NCBI GenBank assembly: GCA_025449115.1
Contig: JAHLKC010000103.1
Coordinates: 62,001-126,000 of the forward strand
DNA length: 64,000 nt
Origin: Chytridium lagenaria
Taxonomy: Eukaryota; Chytridiomycota; Chytridiomycetes; Chytridiales; Chytridiaceae
Reading direction: 5' to 3'
Positions 31,474 through 43,528 of this stretch are shown one piece after another (position 1 is the first letter of the stretch; each line of letters begins with the position of its first letter). Position numbers and translations under genes: made by a program. Under the pieces are notes generated by a model. The model was given only the letters and a program-made list of their open reading frames with translations, did not search any database and was not told the DNA's origin.

Positions 31474-33420
31474 TCATCGCACCTTCTTCTTCTTCCGTTT
31501 CAATCCCCCCTTCTCCATACCCTCATCCTCAACGCCATTCGAACAATCCGGGCAATACCAAACTCCCTTGGGCGGTTCCGTCAACCCCACACATTCAAGG
31601 TGAAACCATTCATTGGCGCAATTCTATAAATGCGGCGTGAGTAGAGAGTTTTAATAAAATAGTGGGGGGTGGGTGGGCTCACCTCGCCATCACAAGCAAT
31701 CATCTCGCCATACGAAACCTGGCGACAGAAACAATAAAGTTGTTCATCCACTTCAGGAGTTCCTTCTTCTTGCACGTCTTCCATTCCCGTGGTACTGTGA
31801 ATTGAGGTAAGCAGTTAGCGCGGTGTTGACTCTAAATCTTCAACATTGCAGTGGTATTCTTGGAGCACCCCCACAGTCCCCAGATAACTGACACAAATTC
31901 GAATCAAAATTCAAAATCAAAAATTACTTTTTTCGCTTCATCTTCTTGACGGATTTTTGGGCACCGCCTAGTCTCACGCTGGATATCCGGCGTTCTATTC
32001 AAAAAAAAAAAAAAAGGAAAAGGGTAAAGTTAATCTTTCCTCGAAACGCGAAACCGTATAGATGTAGCATATGAAGTAAACCCATACTTACTCAACGCAG
32101 TTCCCTTTGGTGTAACTAAAAACATGACAAAAGGTTAACAGAAAGGTTTAACAACGTTACCAAGAAAAAAAATAATTCATTTGTAGATCACCCAGATAAT
32201 GTATAAAAAAAGGAAGAAAAAAAACAACAACTACCCCCTAACCCACTCCCCATCCTTTCCGGCGTCTCCCCGCGTCGTCCAGCAGGCGTCGCAAAACTTC
32301 CCTTACTCAACGCCGCCGCTCCAAGCGGTGTCCCCATATACGACGTCGCCAACCTCGCCACACCAGGTGTCCCCAACAAAGACGCGGAAGATGCTAACGG
32401 TAGTAATGACGCCACAGAGGGTACTGAGGCGAGGGCGGGTGGAATGTGGAGAGATGGGGCGGGAAGATCTGGGACGTTGACGCCGGCTTCGCGTTCGAGA
32501 CGAGTAATGGCCTCAATATCCATAGTGAGACGACGGATATGACGGTCGAGCTGAGGATGGTGGTAGAGAGAGGGGGGAAAATGAGATTAAATAGGGCAGA
32601 GAACAAAATTTGAAAAGTTATCTTCATCATGAAGGTCAACCATAACATTTTGCAGAGTAGCAAAATTTCCCGAAATGAGACCCTCTTAAGTAGAAAAGAC
32701 AACCATAGCTTGTGCAGAATAAGCAAAACTACTTACCATTAACATACTCCGATGCACCAACGCAATTTTCTCATCCGAAACATCCTCCCCCTTTTTAAAC
32801 ATATTCAAAATCGTGTCAAACACCAACTTTTGATCTGGAAACGGTGCAATCGCCATCTCCCCAGTCGTCGCCGTCACCGTCACTTCCTCACTCTTTATTG
32901 TTTGTCCATTCGTATCTTTCGCAGCCTCTATTGAAGGTTGTGGAGGTGGTGGTGGTGTTGTATTTGAAGGCGCTCCATTCGGCGCCTTTTCAGTCTTGAC
33001 GGGGTTAATGGTGGGTGGAGCTTCGGTTGAGGGTAGAGTTGCATTGTCGCCATTGGCGACGCCGTTTTTGGCAAGTTTGGAAGGTGTGCCTGCAGGGCCG
33101 GGTTTTTTGCTTGGGATGGGATCGACGGGGCCGGCTTTGATGATTTTTCGGAGTTGAAGGTCGCGAGCATTAATTTGGGCTTTGATTTCTGTTTTGAAAA
33201 AGATATATTGTGAGATACAAGACTGGAAGGTTATAATAATTAAATACCTTGAAATTCAGCATCCTTATCTCGAATTTCGTCAAAAACGTGCCGAATCTCA
33301 AAGGGAAGATTTTCAACAGCTGCAATATTAATTAATAGCTTAGTAAAGTGATTGCGTTGGGATAACAAGAGATAACTCACAAGAAACAAATTCTTCGAGA
33401 TACTGAATATGATCCGCCAT
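31474..33420 (-). CDS. ING-family PHD-finger chromatin protein
   Basis: Histone H3K4me3 reader subunit of a histone acetyltransferase or deacetylase complex (Yng1/Yng2/ING group), nuclear. ATG at 33420: [14 protein letters not shown], then [20 protein letters not shown] and [18 protein letters not shown] form the N-terminal ING helical domain. A Pro/Ala/Lys-rich middle carries a second helical stretch ([40 protein letters not shown]). The basic segment VKKMKRKK precedes the PHD finger: [18 protein letters not shown], then [14 protein letters not shown] and WYCPDCSNG, giving the C4HC3 set. It ends KRKKKKVR with TGA at 31476-31474. The PHD is split by an intron after CDGE. Eight or so exons; the small exon near 31840-31890 is uncertain. 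Downstream C-terminal Lys/Arg tail is the usual polybasic region. Confidence 0.92.
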
Positions 33421-34614
33421 CTCTAAATGTTGTTGACGACGGAACTACGTGACGAATAACTGAAGTGATGCGAGACCTTAACGGTCTGAGACCGCGCCTT
33501 TGAAGGCGGACGAAATGTGTTGTTGCCGAAGCAGCGGCTCTGATGGATGGTACTGCGGTTGTGAGGAAGCGGTTGGTTGAAAGGAAAAATTGTGTTGGCG
33601 TATGCCAGGATCGGCCGTGCATGAAATAAACGGGATGGTGGTGGACGCGCGTGTCAAATTTCAGCAAACCCGTTTACGCGTTAGAATTGATTCGCGGGTG
33701 CGGGCTGTAATTAGTAATGAGGTTAGCTTTTTCAAAAGAATTTTAAACGTGAAGAGAATGAGAAGTTGTCCATAAATCCAGAGCTTATTTTATAGCGTAT
33801 CTGGTAAAAGATTCGTCCATTCCTCTTCTCTTATACGTCTTGAAGACAATCTTTTGTCAGCTTACACTCCATGCACACCTTGCCCATCAATCCCTTCCAA
33901 GACCCATCAAAGTCCATTCCGCCTCCAGCAATCCGCATCAGTTATCATCAGACTCACTAGAGAATAGCAACTCAATAAGCAAAGAATAGAGTATGAGGGC
34001 GATGAGGTGGGGATAGTTATTGGAGTGTGAGATGCATGTCCGAACAGCGACGGACAGCGCTAACAAGCAAGTCAGGGGGAGCAGCAACAAACAGCCCAAC
34101 TTGCTTAAGCATCCGCTTGTCCAATCACAGTGCGACATTTTGAAAATAATTTTGACAACAAAAACAAGAGTCAGAGACCCGCAAGAGTCGATGCTTACCA
34201 CTTGCTGTAGACGGGCCCGTGGTGGGTGGGAGAGTGCGCCTGAGAGTAGCGAGTGGTATATGTGGTATACGGTGTAAGGTTTTGATGGATGGATGGATGA
34301 TGTATGGAGGCGGATGGACGGATGGATGGATGGATGAAATCCTCCACAACTCACAGCAAGTGTTACGAAACGGCGATTTTTCCTTTTTTTTTTTGCTCTT
34401 GTCGCTGATGCCTCGGACAAGATATTGTCTGTGTAACCCTATACATTCTGGCCATGGCTCAAATATTTATCTCTTTTTTTTTTTTTCAATTCGAGTGTGT
34501 TGAACAATCTCAAATAGTCGGCCTTTGGGACCTTTTTTTTTTTTCTTTGATCCAATTTTAAAGCGACAACTTACATTACTTAATAACACTCACACACTCA
34601 CACACACACTTACA
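33421..34614. promoter_or_regulatory. Divergent upstream region of ING and NHP2 genes
   Basis: No convincing gene. Notable sequences: (GATG)n microsatellite at about 34273-34336, several long T runs at 34380-34545, and a CA-rich (CACACTCACACACACAC) leader immediately upstream of the NHP2 ATG (34588-34610), as seen in highly expressed fungal ribosome-related genes. Confidence 0.4.
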
Positions 34615-35820
34615 ATGGCAAAGACGGACAAGGCATTAAAGAAGAAGAAGGTGGCAAAGGAGGAGTCGGATGCGGAGGAGGCACCCGCCACAACCACCAG
34701 CACTGCTATGGATGTCGATGAGGATGGGAAGGGAAAGAAGGAGGCCATTCCTTACGAAGTCAGGATTCAGTCTGTCAGCCAGATTGCGCATCCTTTGGCT
34801 TCAAAGAAGTTGACAAAGAAGGTCCTCAAGACCATCAGGAAGGGTGGGTATTCTTTTTCTCTTTTGTAGAAAAAGATATGCTTTTTCGGTCACATTGGAA
34901 TATTGGACTGCCATGAATTATGGCCTTGGCAGGAAGAGTTTGGATGTGTATAGTATTTTTGCATTTGTTGCATGATCGTTTGCTGGATGAAGTTTGGTAA
35001 AGTGGATTGTTAATTGGGATTCGAAGATGCAAAAAGGAATGGCGATTTTATCTTTTTCGAGTATTTCGACGTTTACCCACTACACGAATTCGGTGGAGTT
35101 TTGTTGTGCATGTACGCATTGTCGCTCTTCGGAGAGAATTACTGGAAGAAGGGTGGATTTGGGTTTAAAGGGGTTTCTGAATCTTGACCGTGACAAATCT
35201 TTCGCACGCCATTCACACCCATTCACCTCTCTATGCTGCACTTTTCGTACCTGTCTCGTCGCTTCCAAGTTCTTACCAGATCTTCCTTTTACTTTATTCA
35301 TTCCAGCTTCCAAGGCCAAGAGCGTGAAGCGTGGAGTCAAGGAGGTTGTGAAGGGCCTTAAGAAGGGCAGCAAGGGTGTCGTGATTATTGCTGGTGACAT
35401 TAGCCCCATTGATGTCATCACCCACGTTCCTGTCCTTTGCGAAGAGTCTGACGTTCCCTACATCTACGTGCCCTCGAAGGAGGATCTTGGCACTGCTGGT
35501 GCTACCAAGAGGCCCACGTCCGTTATCATGTTGCTTAACAAGAACATATCGGACTTTGAGGAGGCTTATGGCGAGGTGTTGGAGGAGGTTAAGGTATGTA
35601 TTGTGTATTATTTATTTTCTTTACAATTTTGGGGGATAATTGACAATATGTATTTGGTATTGTGCTTGGAATATTTCTTTGGCATCATTGACATTAGTCG
35701 TATTTGGCCGTTCCTCAACAACACTATTTTTCTCTACTTTTTTATAAACTAATTATCATTTTTCTTTTTACATTTTTTATTACTCAGGGCCTCAACGAGA
35801 AGTTGATCACCACCATTTAA
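34615..35820 (+). CDS. NHP2: H/ACA snoRNP subunit NHP2 (L7Ae family)
   Basis: Binds the kink-turn-like element of H/ACA snoRNAs in rRNA pseudouridylation particles in the nucleolus. Three clean exons: 34615-34843, 35307-35593, 35788-35820 (182 residues). The N-terminus is Lys/Glu-rich (KALKKKKVAKEESDAEEAP). Core: IAHPLASKKLTKKVLKTIRK, SVKRGVKEVVKGLKKGSKGV, VIIAGDISPIDVITHVPVLC, ESDVPYIYVPSKEDLGTAGA, TKRPTSVIMLL and FEEAYGEVLEEV. The RGVKEV, AGD..P.. and VPYIYVPSK.DLG blocks are the L7Ae/NHP2 RNA-binding surface. All three exons are in frame with no break, unlike most neighbours. The first intron is long (463 nt), which fits possible snoRNA hosting, but I found no convincing snoRNA boxes by eye. 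Confidence 0.95.
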
Positions 35821-36797
35821 TTTAAATCGTACACCGAAAATCCCTTTCCACAAATCCCTCGCGCAAAAACTTACGTCCAATTCCCTTCCACTTCTGAAGA
35901 GCTTTGTTTTACTTCTTTTGCTCAATGAGAGAAGGATGGGGTAGAAATCACGCTTCTAATGTTTCTGCGTTTCCTGTTCATAGCAAAAAAAATTTGGCCT
36001 ACAAAAGGCTCAAAAAAATAGAAAATTCAATTCACACTTTTTCTTCCAAAACGTCCATCCTAAAACATCCAACATCGTTCATCCGTTTACATCAGAAAGC
36101 CCCATCCATTGACTTTCTCATGGCAATCGGTATTGAATTGATTACTTCTTTTAGAACGCATTACTACCGCTGCCTTCTTCCCCATCTATGGGTGGTGACC
36201 TTCCTCTCTCTTTCTAGGACATTGAGTTGAGGGGCAGTTTGTTCAAGTGATGCTAGATTGAAACGGGTTTTTTTAAACAAGCGATGTGGTTAGGCTTCTC
36301 CGTTACCTGTTGCTTGTGCCTGAGACCTACATTCTCCTTTCTCTCCCTTTTTTTTTTGTGTGTTTGTTGAAAATAACTGTGTAAATAAAGAGATTTTATT
36401 AGTCAGTGTATTGATGGCTTCTTTGGATTATTGTTTATGCTATCTGCTTCTGATGCTTTTCACCGCATATTATAAAGTTGAACATGTTGGATACGGCACT
36501 GAGTTGGGTCAGTCCAACACTCTTAGGATCTTCTACGTAAGAGTGTTGGACTGATCCAAGAGCTTAAAGAATTTCTCCTACATAAGATCGTTGGATTGAC
36601 CCAAAAGCTTCCAGAAATTCTCAACGAGGCACAAATTACGGCAACAAGCCCATCGTATATTAAATATAAGCACAAACCCATCAAAACATAAACCAAAGTA
36701 CCTCACCATCAATCACCATTTCAATGCATGGATCTTGCCCAAAAGAAAAGTTCCCCTAACAAAAGAAAATAAAAAAAACTCCGTCGCCTCTCAACAA
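35821..36797. other. Convergent 3' intergenic region with inverted and direct repeats
   Basis: Between the NHP2 stop and the RPRD1-like stop. AAATAAAG near 36385 is a possible polyadenylation signal. A strong hairpin lies at 36504-36559 (separate entry). No gene seen. Confidence 0.5.
36504..36559 (+). repeat. 22-bp stem, 12-nt loop inverted repeat
   Basis: Left arm 36504-36525 contains TCAGTCCAACACTCTTA and the right arm 36538-36554 is its exact reverse complement (17 bp). Beyond one G-T position the pairing extends 4 more base pairs (TTGG/CCAA). Loop is 36526-36537. The right arm is repeated in diverged form 45 bp downstream (TAAGATCGTTGGATTGACCC from 36583). Confidence 0.85.
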
Positions 36798-38262
36798 TCA
36801 ATTCTCAGATGGTTGATTCCAGGGATACTGCGGTGCAGGCTACGAAAAGGAAAAAAAATAAATTATAAAGAGTCAACATTTTACACAAAAACTGAGCTCC
36901 TCGGCCTCACCTGCATCCATGGCATAAAATTCCCCCCAACTCCCTCCATCTCATGCATCATCTTCCCCCCAAAATCCATCTTCCCCGTCCCAGGCGGCTC
37001 CACCTCCTCCATATTTGTGCCAGCCGCCGCCGCCGCATTCGACAACAACGCCTGCAACATCCCCCGGACGTGGCTGGTGGCAACAACGGAGGGGTAGCGG
37101 GTTTGAAATCGGCCTTAGCGGCGGCGAGAGCGTTGATGCTGAGTGTGGAGAGTGATTCGAGTTTTGTAACGCATTCCTTTGATGAGTGTTAGACAAAATA
37201 TGTCTCTGGGATAGACGGTACCTGATGCGCGGTTTTGGTAGCATTCAGTGCTTGCTCGTGAGTCGCTAGCAGGTTTTTCAATTCCTTCAAGGTGCGTTCA
37301 CGTTCGGCAATTTCCGCCTCTAACGCGTCCTTGCATCCCGACTGCGCATTCACAGCCTCTGCAATCTTCTCCGCAGGTGCGTTAGGGTTGGCCGCATCTA
37401 AAACACAATCATCATTAGATATAATGAAGCCAACGCAGAAAAGCCTGCCTCACCTAGGACTTTATGAGCTTCATTTGCTGCTTTTTCCGTTTGAACCGTT
37501 TTGAATGAGCCTTCTTCACTCGATCCAAAGCTGTAAGCAGAACCTGAAAATTAAACGTCAAGTCAGCCTTCCCCTACAACCTCCACCACAAACCTCGGAA
37601 TGTTTTGATGACGTTGATGGCGATTCGAAACTCATGGATCGTTTTGGTGAAGGACCACATTCGGTTGTAGTGCATTCCCAGCCCCCTTCTTAACTCCATT
37701 CCCAAAAACAAAACAAAAAGGCTCCTCAGTATACCAACCCCAAAAAAAATCACTCACCCATGCCTTCCATCAACTTTGCCACGAATTGCGGCTCATAAAC
37801 ACCTCTTTCCTCCCATATCGCCAGGATTCGTCGTATTTTATTTGAACATCTGAGGTCGCGTGTCTGACTCAACGTTAGCAACAAGAATTCAATGGGGGGC
37901 AATACCTGTAAATATATCTTATTCCTTCCGGCAACACCCTCCCAAATTCCTTTACAAGTCATCATGTTTCCTTCTCGACAGCTGCACCACATCATTGCAT
38001 AGATACAGCATGGAAAGTTGTTTTGAAAGCCGTTGCTTACCCACTGTTAACAAAAGTCGAGGGTTGCGCATACCTTTCATTAACTCATTTAACCAGACTT
38101 GAACGGATGTCCTTGCATGTTTGCGGTGGAACATGAGCCCTTTTTGGGGGTTAGAAAAGGGACAACAGGAAGGACTTACAATGGCTTAAAAGGATATGGA
38201 GTCTTGAGTATCTACGAGATGGAGAAGCTTATTTGTAAAAGCTCTTCGGAATACGTAGACAT
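36798..38262 (-). CDS. CID-domain protein, RPRD1/Rtt103-like (RNA polymerase II CTD binding)
   Basis: Binds the phosphorylated C-terminal repeat of RNA polymerase II and helps couple transcription to 3' processing or termination. ATG at 38262: MSTYSEELLQ, then KLLHLVDTQDSIS. Next FHRKHARTSVQVWLNELMK, MLYLCNDVVQLSRRKHDD, VKEFGRVLPEGIRYIY, then NKIRRILAIWEERGVYEPQF: the full eight-helix CID pattern (W..EL, YL.NDV.Q.S.RK, I..IWEER.VY). A C-terminal coiled coil follows (ALEAEIAERERTLKELKNLL, ATHEQALNATKTAH), then a Met/Gly-rich stretch (GKMDFGGKMMHEMEGVGG) and PAPQYPWNQPSEN, with TGA at 36800-36798. One missing base is needed near 38236, 38183 and 37951. The residues between RLLLT and MLYL (about 38020-38045) look inserted compared with the family. 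Confidence 0.85.
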
Positions 38263-38705
38263 GATGACCTCGTGGTTTGAAGAATTGGTGGTGCGTGTTT
38301 CGGTAAAGACCTGGTTTGTGTTTTGGATGCTTCCTGGTGAATTCGCACTCTTCTAAAAAAAGTTTCCCATGGGTTCAGATTCGGATGAATTAAACATGTT
38401 GATGATGGTTGTGAAGAAGCTTTAACGTCGTCCATGCATTCGAAAGGGTAACAAGCGGAGTCAAAGTGGGGAAGCTCACCCTATGTAACAAAACCCCCTA
38501 AATATCGATGAGCTAGCCGAGATTCTCTGCTTTCACACAGATTGGTAACAGTGATGCCCAGATGTCCAATACTCAAACTCCCACTGTCTTTAGCTCGCTT
38601 CACGTATTGCTGCCTGCTCGTTAGATAGGTACTGATGTAACCAGCACCTGTAGTTTTATGTGTAACACGAACAGGTCAACCAAAAGACATTTATTACGAA
38701 AGCAA
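38263..38705. other. Intergenic region
   Basis: Lies between the RPRD1-like start (38262) and the gelsolin-like stop (38706), both minus strand, so it is a tail-to-head spacer. No gene or repeat recognised. Confidence 0.35.
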
Positions 38706-40600
38706 CTAAGCTCCAGCAACGACGATGTTTAAACCGCCATCACGACTTCCTCCATCAGCATCCACCTCAAAATTGGACAGAAACCAGTCATTCTCCGCGC
38801 CTTCTTCCAACCCGACGATGGGGAGTTCAAAAGGCCTACCAGTCTTGACAAGAAATTCCTAAAATTGATAACGACTGTAAGAAAGCAACAAAAAGGCGGG
38901 CTGGAATGAAAGAAAAGGCTGAGAAAAGAGCGAAGCGGAAAAAAAATGAATAGAAAGAAAAGCCGCGTCATACCACCGCCAACCCCATAGGCTCCCTCTG
39001 CAATCTAGCCCCATTCCAACCCACACATAAAAACAATCACTCGCATCCAAAAAATGTATTGCAGAACTCATCAACGAAGAGCTTTTCAATTTTGAACCCT
39101 TCGCCACCTCCTCATATGTAACGTCCGAACCACGTTCAAATCGGTTGCCTTAAAAAGAGTTTTAGTAATGTGTGGCGTGCTGGGAATCTCGATGGAGGGG
39201 TTGCGGTCTGGCGCGGTGGGTTTGAGCGGGTCAGCGCCACCTCGTGTAAAGGTGCGACGGGGTGGGGCGTCGCTTGTGGTTGGGTGTGGATCATCGGTGA
39301 CGGTTGGGGGTGGGAGGTGGATGGGGGGGCGTCGACGGGTTTCGGGGTAGCGTCTTGAGTTGAGTAAATACCGATAGACTCCCAGAAAGTTTTTTGCGTG
39401 GGCTCAGTTTCGTCTATTATTTCCGTTAATGATTCTGTGTTTTTCTCTTTTCGATGAATGGAAATACTCACCGAATACCTCGAACCGCATGTGTCCCGAA
39501 TGTGGGCGAGTTCTTTTGCCCATTCTGTGGCGGTTGTGCGTTCCATTGCAAGTACGGTGGTGGTGCTGTTGTTGACATGTTCTCGGGCTGACGTTGACGC
39601 TGTTCCAGAGTGATCTCTTCCACTCGACTTTTCCATCACTGCAGTAATAAGCATCCACACATAGGATGGGCCATCGTAAACATAAACAGATTGTTTATCA
39701 GGTGTCCAATCCTTCTTTGAGACAATAAAAGCAGGACGGGTGGCTGGCGGTAGGGATGTAGCATCACCTGATGCTAATTGTGGCTGTAAATTTGGCGTGT
39801 CAGCGTCGTTAGGAATCAACGCGATTTCTTCAATGAATACAGTTGTGGTGGGCGCGCCAGGACGAATTGTATTGGCCTTCCTGAAACGCATCAACGTCGG
39901 GATGTTCATGACAGAATTAGACGAGCTTATTTGATTAGCTGTCGCGCCAGCAGGGCCCGGGACCGAGTTCTCGCTCGTGTTCGATGTCGCCACAATAGAT
40001 GCGGTCCAGTCGATACTGAAGACCGGGTGGAATTTCCAACGGGAACAGCAAGAGTGGTTCCACCTGATGTGTTTGGTCCCATCGCCCTGGTTTTGACATA
40101 TGTTGAACTGCGGAATATCCCATATGACCTTTTCCTTTTGGGGCTGGGACGTCAGGTTTCGTGGCTTGGCTTGGAAGGAGGTTGGCGTTCTCGGTGTATC
40201 GAATGGTTTTGAAAATTGAAGGAAAAAGTAGGATTCGTGGTTTTCGACTTCGCGGTGTACGGCCACGAGATTTGAGTTCAGACCTAAATAAATCATTGTA
40301 TTCACTTAAACTGATAAGGTAATTACTATGCCTACATTGCCGCAACTCGTAAACTTTGAACATAGCCGCTCCTTGAACTATTGAAAGTCAATTGATAGAT
40401 TCCGTCTTTTTGTTGTTTTTTTTACCTTCATCCGTCACAAGTCTCCCTGACCAGCATCCAATTTCGTGGTAAAGATTATTATCTTCCTTTTAGTTGTCTA
40501 TGACTTCCAACTTAGTTGATGCAAGCGTAACCATGAAATAAAACAAGCTATAACAGGCAAATATAGCTTACCACGAGAAAAATATAGCATGATCTGAAAA
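38706..40600 (-). CDS. Gelsolin/villin-repeat protein (5' end uncertain)
   Basis: Likely calcium-regulated actin filament severing or capping protein. Read leftward: NLYHEIGCWSGRLVTDE joined by an intron to GAAMFKVYELRQC matches the first-repeat '.dIHyWIG..ss.DE.GaAAi...' block. Then LNSNLVAVHREVENHESYFF follows, as in 'pvQ.REvqghES..F..YF'. A Ser/Pro-rich linker precedes repeat 2: SVYVYDGPSYVWMLITAVME, TATEWAKELAHI and EPTQKTFWESIG (the 'epe.FW..LGG' signature). A third repeat is SAIHFLDASDCFYVWVGMG, then EFLVKTGRPFELPIVGLEEG with ENDWFLSNF. The stop is at 38708-38706. One missing base in GGGG near 39005 is needed. Exons upstream of about 40450 are not resolved; the ATG at 40589 is one candidate. 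Family assignment is from motifs, not a search. Confidence 0.75.
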
Positions 40601-41736
40601 GAACCATCCATGTTCGAAATCCGTCAAAAGCCGGACAGATTCCCTCCATCATCCATACCCTCGTTTCCCTGCAAACAATGTCGTCAGTGTATGATCAACA
40701 CTACCTTTATTATATACATACGGCTTATGACCCGCGCTCTGGAATGCCCGCTCTCCGGTAGAGCTTTCCTTGCGCGCGTTGTTGACGGGAAGGTTTTGCA
40801 CATTCAATCCCTTCTGCTCGTGAATTTGTCAGCTTAGTCAATAAAAACTTGGCAAACATTTGTATCAGTATGGAGCGTCGTCGTTGACGCATTGAGCATG
40901 TCTAATGCCTTCATGGTTACCTCAGAAGAAAATAAAGTGCGTCGAAGGATCCTTTATTACGGATGAATTTAGTACAAGTATGAGCTATCTTGTCCGGCCA
41001 AAGTCATACGCAGACACAGGATCAGGTCATGGAAGGCATCGAAAGGGCTTCCGAACACTCCATTTTGAGAATCTGTTGATAAACACGTCACGACGTAGGC
41101 TATACGGTGGGGAATGATTGGAGAACTTTTTTTGGAATGAACCCGCGTGAGGAAACTTGACGTTTCCGAAAGGCATGATGGTTGACATTCTTTTGATCAT
41201 CTTGATAAAAAACGATGCCGTAGAAGATTCAAACAGAGTCGAACATATTTTTTAATGATGTAATAAGTGTATGTTACAAGGGCTGGAGTTTCATATTCCA
41301 AGCAGACGCAGTAACTAGGCTCTTCGATTCCAGGCATACAATCCAGACTCTTTGAAACTACACCTTTCCAGGCGAAAAGGAGATTCCATGAATCCATCCT
41401 TTCACCGTACTTCGGGTCCATGTTGTTGACAAATGATGCAGAGCCACCTTCCACTTCAGAATGTGATTATAATCTCTAAAGAACCAAATATGCAAATCGG
41501 CGGCCACCGCTTACACTAACATCGTCACGCCTGTTGCATGATGTAAACAGGATTCATCGTTGCATCGTGCAGGCAAAGGCCTGAGTGCATTCTTGATGAC
41601 AACGGCGAATTTCAATTTTTTTTTTCTTCATCAGGCTCAAAGTGGAAAAAAACCTCACTGCAATCAAGGAACATCCAGAAAACCCCGTCAACAACGCATC
41701 CTAACCGTCACTGGAAAAACAATACCTTTGCCCATC
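40601..41736. other. Region upstream of eIF2 gamma; possible gene fragment 41197-41454 (-)
   Basis: A minus-strand frame at 41454-41197 lacks an ATG start and encodes ordinary-looking sequence (FVNNMDPKYGERMDSWNLLF, GVVSKSLDCMPGIEEPSYCV) that I cannot place; it may be an exon of the gelsolin-like gene or a remnant. The rest, including a plus frame ending at 41117, is unsupported. 41560-41736 is the probable promoter and leader of eIF2 gamma. Confidence 0.3.
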
Positions 41737-43528
41737 ATGGAAATCGATCCTTCAAAGCTGCATCCCCTCTCGCCTGAGGTCATCTCAAAGCAGGCCACCA
41801 TTAACATTGGTGAGTGGAGGACATGTTCGACAATTTATGGGCATTGGAAGTACTCTGTGGATTGGACGAACGAGATGATGCATGTTATAGAGATAGGGAA
41901 TGAATACATTGGATAAGGCTTAGTGGAGATGAAATGGGGATTCTGCTGAAAGTTATTTTGGTTGGACTCTTGAAACAAGCCTCAAAAAAACGTATTCCGT
42001 TGACTGAAATACGATCTTTCAGGTACCATTGGTCATGTGGCTCACGGAAAGTCTACCGTCGTCAAGGCTATTTCGGGTGTCCAAACTGTCAGGTTTAAGA
42101 ACGAATTGGAGCGTAACATTACCATCAAGCTTGGATACGCCAACGCAAAGGCATGTTAAGTGTTAGGGATTTGACGGATTGCGCTTTTTATGGACTTCAT
42201 TAACAGAATGTTCTCCTTTCGTGTGCTATCAACAGGTTTTTAAGTGTGATAATGAGTCTTGCCCGAGACCTGGATGCTACCGTTCTCACAGAAGTGACAA
42301 AGAAGAGGGATTTGCTTGCGAGCGTGTTGGGTGTCTTGGGAAAATGAGGCTGCTTCGGTTTCGTAGCCAAGTCTTATTTTTTATCCTGTCGCCTTCAGGT
42401 TTTCGTTATGCTTATTTTTTCTGTTTTAAGCCATGTCTCGTTTGTCGACTGTCCTGGTCACGATATTCTCATGGCCACTATGTTGAACGGTGCCGCCGTC
42501 ATGGACGCTGCTCTTCTCCTTATAGCTGGAAACGAATCCTGCCCGCAACCTCAAACCTCAGAACATCTTGCTGCCATCGAAATCATGAAACTTCAGCACA
42601 TCATCATCCTTCAGAATAAGATCGACTTGATCAAGGAATCCGCCGCCGAGGAGCACTACGCCTCCATCCTCAAGTTCATTAAGGGTACCGTTGCCGACGG
42701 TGCTCCCATCATCCCCATCTCCGCGCAGCTTAAGTACAACATTGATGCTATTAATGAGTACATTGTTAAGAGGATTCCTATCCCTGTTCGTGACTTCACC
42801 TCTGACCCCAGGCTTATCGTCATTCGTTCGTTCGACGTTAACAAGCCCGGTGCTGAGGTTGCTGATTTGAAGGGTGGAGTTGCTGGTGGATCTATTCTCA
42901 GGGGTGTGTTGAGACTTGGCGATGAGATTGAGGTCCGCCCCGGTCTTGTCACCAAGGATGCTGAGGGCAGAGTCAAGTGCCGTCCCATCTTCTCTAGGAT
43001 CGTCACTCTTCTCGCTGAGCAGAATGAGCTCAAGTTTGCTGTTCCTGGAGGTCTCATTGGTGTGGGTACTCGTATCGACCCCACCATTTGCCGTGCCGAT
43101 CGTCTTGTCGGACAGGTGCTTGGTGCCGTTGGAAAGCTTCCCGCGATTTACTCTGAGATTGAGATCAACTATTTCTTGCTTCGTCGGTTGCTCGGTGTCA
43201 AGACCGACAACAAGAAGCAGACAAAGGTTGAGAAGCTTGCGAAGAACGAGATTCTCCTTGCCAATATCGGGTCAACTTCGTGTGGATGTCGTGTTATCAG
43301 TGTGAAGGCCGATCTTGCCAAGATTCAGCTCAACACACCTGCATGCACGGAAGTAGATGAGAAGGTTGCGCTTTCTAGACGTATTGACAAGCACTGGCGG
43401 TATGTTGTATCTCGATGTTGCGCGTTTTGTCCTCAGCCTTTTTGGCATTTCTCTAATCTTTGTTTAACAGGTTGATCGGTTGGGGCAAGATTATTCGTGG
43501 AACCACCATCGAGCCTGACACTCTTTAA
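41737..43528 (+). CDS. GCD11: Translation initiation factor eIF2 subunit gamma
   Basis: GTPase core of the eIF2 ternary complex delivering initiator tRNA-Met. Five exons: 41737-41809, 42023-42150, 42236-42357, 42431-43399, 43471-43528 (449 residues, normal length). G1 [12 protein letters not shown], with switch 1 [16 protein letters not shown]; a Cys-rich knuckle [11 protein letters not shown]..........C...C; G3 [41 protein letters not shown]4 NKIDL; G5 SAQ. Domains II and III include [20 protein letters not shown] and [20 protein letters not shown], ending [16 protein letters not shown]. The intron after NAK begins GCATGT, a GC-AG intron: using the nearby GT would destroy the frame. The third intron uses a weak GTTTCG donor. 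All exons are in frame, so the gene appears intact. Confidence 0.96.

Noticed and set aside
33938..34420. Minus-strand 160-codon frame upstream of NHP2
   Set aside because: Crosses a GATG microsatellite and has no recognisable domain or supporting splice sites.
34844..35306. snoRNA inside the long first intron of NHP2
   Set aside because: Host-gene logic is attractive, but no convincing C/D or H/ACA box arrangement was found by eye.
38263..38705. Extra exon of the gelsolin-like or RPRD1-like gene
   Set aside because: No frame in this spacer continues either protein's motifs.
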